DNA from: an uncultured Rickettsiales bacterium
GTDB lineage: Bacteria; Pseudomonadota; Alphaproteobacteria; Rickettsiales; UBA1997
NCBI GenBank assembly: GCA_934725005.1
Contig: CAKVBE010000047.1
Coordinates: forward strand, 1-7,094
Reading direction: 5' to 3'
DNA length: 7,094 nucleotides
In this document: positions 5,095 to 7,094 of the stretch, in pieces
How positions within the stretch are numbered: the first letter of the stretch is position 1
How the letters are laid out: each line of letters begins with the position of its first letter
The notes under the pieces: generated by a model
Seen by the model: the letters and a program-made list of their open reading frames with translations, nothing else
Databases searched by the model: none
Told to the model about the DNA's origin: nothing
Translations under genes and position numbers: made by a program

Positions 5095-7094
5095 TTATAA
5101 TAAACTCAAAAAGCTTTTTAGAATAATCTTTTCACCACAAGATTTAAAAATTACAGTAGCCTTATTTCCATCTTCTTTAATAATTATACCTTCACCAAAA
5201 GTTTTATGGTTACATTTTTTTACAACATTTTTCATTTGTAATGGTGTAGTGTTGATTTTTCTTTCTGGTAATTTTTCGACATTTATTGATCTTGGTTCAT
5301 CATAATTAACATATTTTTTACTTCTTTTATTGTTTTCAAAATCACCAAAAGTTAAATCTTCAACTTCTAGATTCTTTTGATTCATTTCATCGATGAATCT
5401 AGACTTATTAACTTCACACATGTCACCGTATTCAAATTTTAATTTTGAATAACTTATGAACAAATACTTTTTTGCCCTAGTTATAGCAACATATGCCAAT
5501 CTTCTTTCTTCTTCTAAACCACTATCTTCATCTAAAGATTTTGAGCTTGGAAATACACTCTCGATCCAATTTGGTAAAAATACACAATCAAATTCAAGTC
5601 CTTTTGCTGAATGCATTGTCATAATGTTTACGGAATCTTTTATGTCATCATCCTTCGTATTTACAAGATTTACATATTCTAAAAATTCAGCTATGGATTT
5701 AAAGTCATTTAAAATATTTATAAATTCATCAATGTTTTCGATTCTATTTTTACTTTCTACATCATCATCTTTTTTCAACGAATCTATATAACCAGATTCA
5801 TTGAGTATAGCTTCCATTAATCTACTAACTGGTAGATCTTTTGATTTATCTTCCCAACCTTCTAATAGTGTTAAAAATATATCCAATTCTTTTTTTATTG
5901 TGCCTTTTATAATACCTTCTTCAAATAAAGCTCTAGAAGCTTGGACAACATCAAGTTTATTTTCTACCGAATAATCGTTGATCTTTTTGATTGTTGTAAA
6001 GCCCACGCCTCTTTTGTGACTGCTTAAGACTCTTTCAAATGCAAGAATATCAAATTTATTGTTAATTAATCTTAAATAAGCTATAGAATCTTTTATTTCT
6101 TTTCTGTCATAGAATTTTAGCGCTCCAATTATTTTATAAGGTATAACAAACCTCATGAATGTATCTTCAAAAATTCTAGTCTGATAACCAGCTCTCACCA
6201 AAATTCCAATGTTATTATATGATTTTATCAATTTATCTTTTAGAAGTTTTTGTATTTTCGTTGCAATCCAAAAACTTTCCTGTTTTCCATCGTTGGCTTT
6301 TACCAATGTAACTTTGTCATTAAAACTTTTATTATCTGTAAATAATGTTTTTCCATGTCTATTTTTGTTGTGTGAAATTAGTCCTGATGCAAGTGATAAA
6401 ATATTTTGTGTAGAACGATAATTTCTTTCTAATTTTAATATCTTTGCTTTTTTGTATTCATTACTGAAAGTCAATATATTTTCAATCTGCGCACCTCTCC
6501 AACCATAAATCGATTGGTCATCGTCACCAACACAAGTAATTTTTACATCATCATTTTTTTCAACACCAGAGATTAATTTTAACCATAAATGTTGTATTGC
6601 ATTTGTATCTTGGTATTCATCAACTAAAATGTATTTGAACTTATTGTTATAATAATCTCTTATATCACTATTTTCTTGAAAAAGTCTAACATTGTGTAAA
6701 AGCAAGTCTCCAAAATCACATAGTTTAAGCGTGTTCAATCTTGATTGATATAGTTCATAAACTTCTGTTATTTTTGGGAGAATGAAGTCATTGTTAACTT
6801 TTCCAAAATTTTCTTTGAATTTGCTTATTTTTTCAGCGTATGAAACTGGTTTATACTCTTTTATATCGATATCTAAATCCTGCAAAATTTGTTTTATTAA
6901 AGTTGTTTGCTCTCCTTGATCTATTATTGTAAAATTTTTATCTACTCCTGCCAATTCAGCATGTTGTCTAAGTATTCTAACCGCAATTGAATGAAACGTA
7001 TTGATCCACATCGAGCTTATATCAAAATTTAGCATTTTTACCACTCTTTCTTTCATTTCGTTCGCTGCTTTATTTGTAAATGTTACAGCAAGAA
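5095..7094 (-). CDS. UvrD/PcrA-type superfamily 1 DNA helicase (partial, N-terminus outside window)
   Basis: This is a 3'-5' DNA helicase of the UvrD/PcrA group, used in nucleotide excision and mismatch repair and in clearing proteins from DNA. The frame is open to the right edge: 665 residues are visible, numbered here from the first full codon. Motifs in order are Ia LAVTFTNKAANEM (1-13), Ib WINTFHSIAVRILR (29-42), II ILVDEYQDTN (155-164), III VGDDDQSIYGWRGA (188-201), IV LERNYRS (221-227), V MTMHSAKGLEFD (491-502) and VI EERRLAYVAITRAKK (528-542). A PcrA-like C-terminal module, CNHKTFGEGIIIKEDGNKA, begins near 627. About 60 N-terminal residues with the Q motif and Walker A lie outside, so the in-frame Met at 7056 is internal and not the start. 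All visible catalytic motifs look intact. It is upstream of the 533-aa gene with a 173-bp gap, so a shared transcript is uncertain. Choosing between uvrD and pcrA needs phylogeny. Confidence 0.96.
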   Translation of the reverse strand, partial: LAVTFTNKAANEMKERVVKMLNFDISSMWINTFHSIAVRILRQHAELAGVDKNFTIIDQGEQTTLIKQILQDLDIDIKEYKPVSYAEKISKFKENFGKVNNDFILPKITEVYELYQSRLNTLKLCDFGDLLLHNVRLFQENSDIRDYYNNKFKYILVDEYQDTNAIQHLWLKLISGVEKNDDVKITCVGDDDQSIYGWRGAQIENILTFSNEYKKAKILKLERNYRSTQNILSLASGLISHNKNRHGKTLFTDNKSFNDKVTLVKANDGKQESFWIATKIQKLLKDKLIKSYNNIGILVRAGYQTRIFEDTFMRFVIPYKIIGALKFYDRKEIKDSIAYLRLINNKFDILAFERVLSSHKRGVGFTTIKKINDYSVENKLDVVQASRALFEEGIIKGTIKKELDIFLTLLEGWEDKSKDLPVSRLMEAILNESGYIDSLKKDDDVESKNRIENIDEFINILNDFKSIAEFLEYVNLVNTKDDDIKDSVNIMTMHSAKGLEFDCVFLPNWIESVFPSSKSLDEDSGLEEERRLAYVAITRAKKYLFISYSKLKFEYGDMCEVNKSRFIDEMNQKNLEVEDLTFGDFENNKRSKKYVNYDEPRSINVEKLPERKINTTPLQMKNVVKKCNHKTFGEGIIIKEDGNKATVIFKSCGEKIILKSFLSLL

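Noticed and set aside
7054..7056. The Met at 7056 as the start of the helicase
   Set aside because: The frame continues to the edge with LAVTFTNKAANE, which is motif Ia of UvrD/PcrA, so the true start lies outside the window.

Overview
The window is very AT-rich and gene-dense, and carries Gram-negative housekeeping genes. LpxD (lipid A synthesis) and a proteobacterial-type DgkA imply an outer membrane with LPS. The low G+C, poor Shine-Dalgarno sequences, Lys/Asn/Ile-rich proteins and overall gene style suggest a reduced-genome alphaproteobacterium, probably an intracellular or host-associated lineage near Rickettsiales or Holosporales. That placement is inferred from protein style and was not tested by phylogeny.

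Layout, left to right. Positions 1-1516 hold a minus-strand pair: an RDD-family membrane protein followed, with a 16-nt overlap, by lpxD, which runs off the left edge. Positions 1517-1839 contain no convincing gene, apart from a possible promoter for the RDD gene. Positions 1840-2616 form a compact minus-strand series: a 101-aa hypothetical protein, dgkA (17-nt overlap) and, 36 nt further on, tRNA-Tyr(GUA). Positions 2617-2760 are a divergent promoter region. infC (IF-3) reads rightwards from a good sigma70-type promoter and begins at a non-ATG codon (TTG, or an ATT two codons earlier). A perfect hairpin at 3291-3315 separates it from a convergent 533-aa protein of unknown function. A 173-bp gap with a 9-bp inverted repeat follows. 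Beyond it, a UvrD/PcrA-type DNA helicase fills the rest of the window and runs off the right edge without its start and Walker A motif.

The genes do not form one pathway. They cover lipid A acylation (lpxD), diacylglycerol recycling (dgkA), translation (infC, tRNA-Tyr) and DNA repair (uvrD/pcrA), with two uncharacterised proteins and one membrane protein of unknown substrate. I found no mobile element, CRISPR array, phage gene or clear novel multi-gene system. The most distinctive items are the orphan 533-aa protein, the infC start and the small gene overlapping dgkA.
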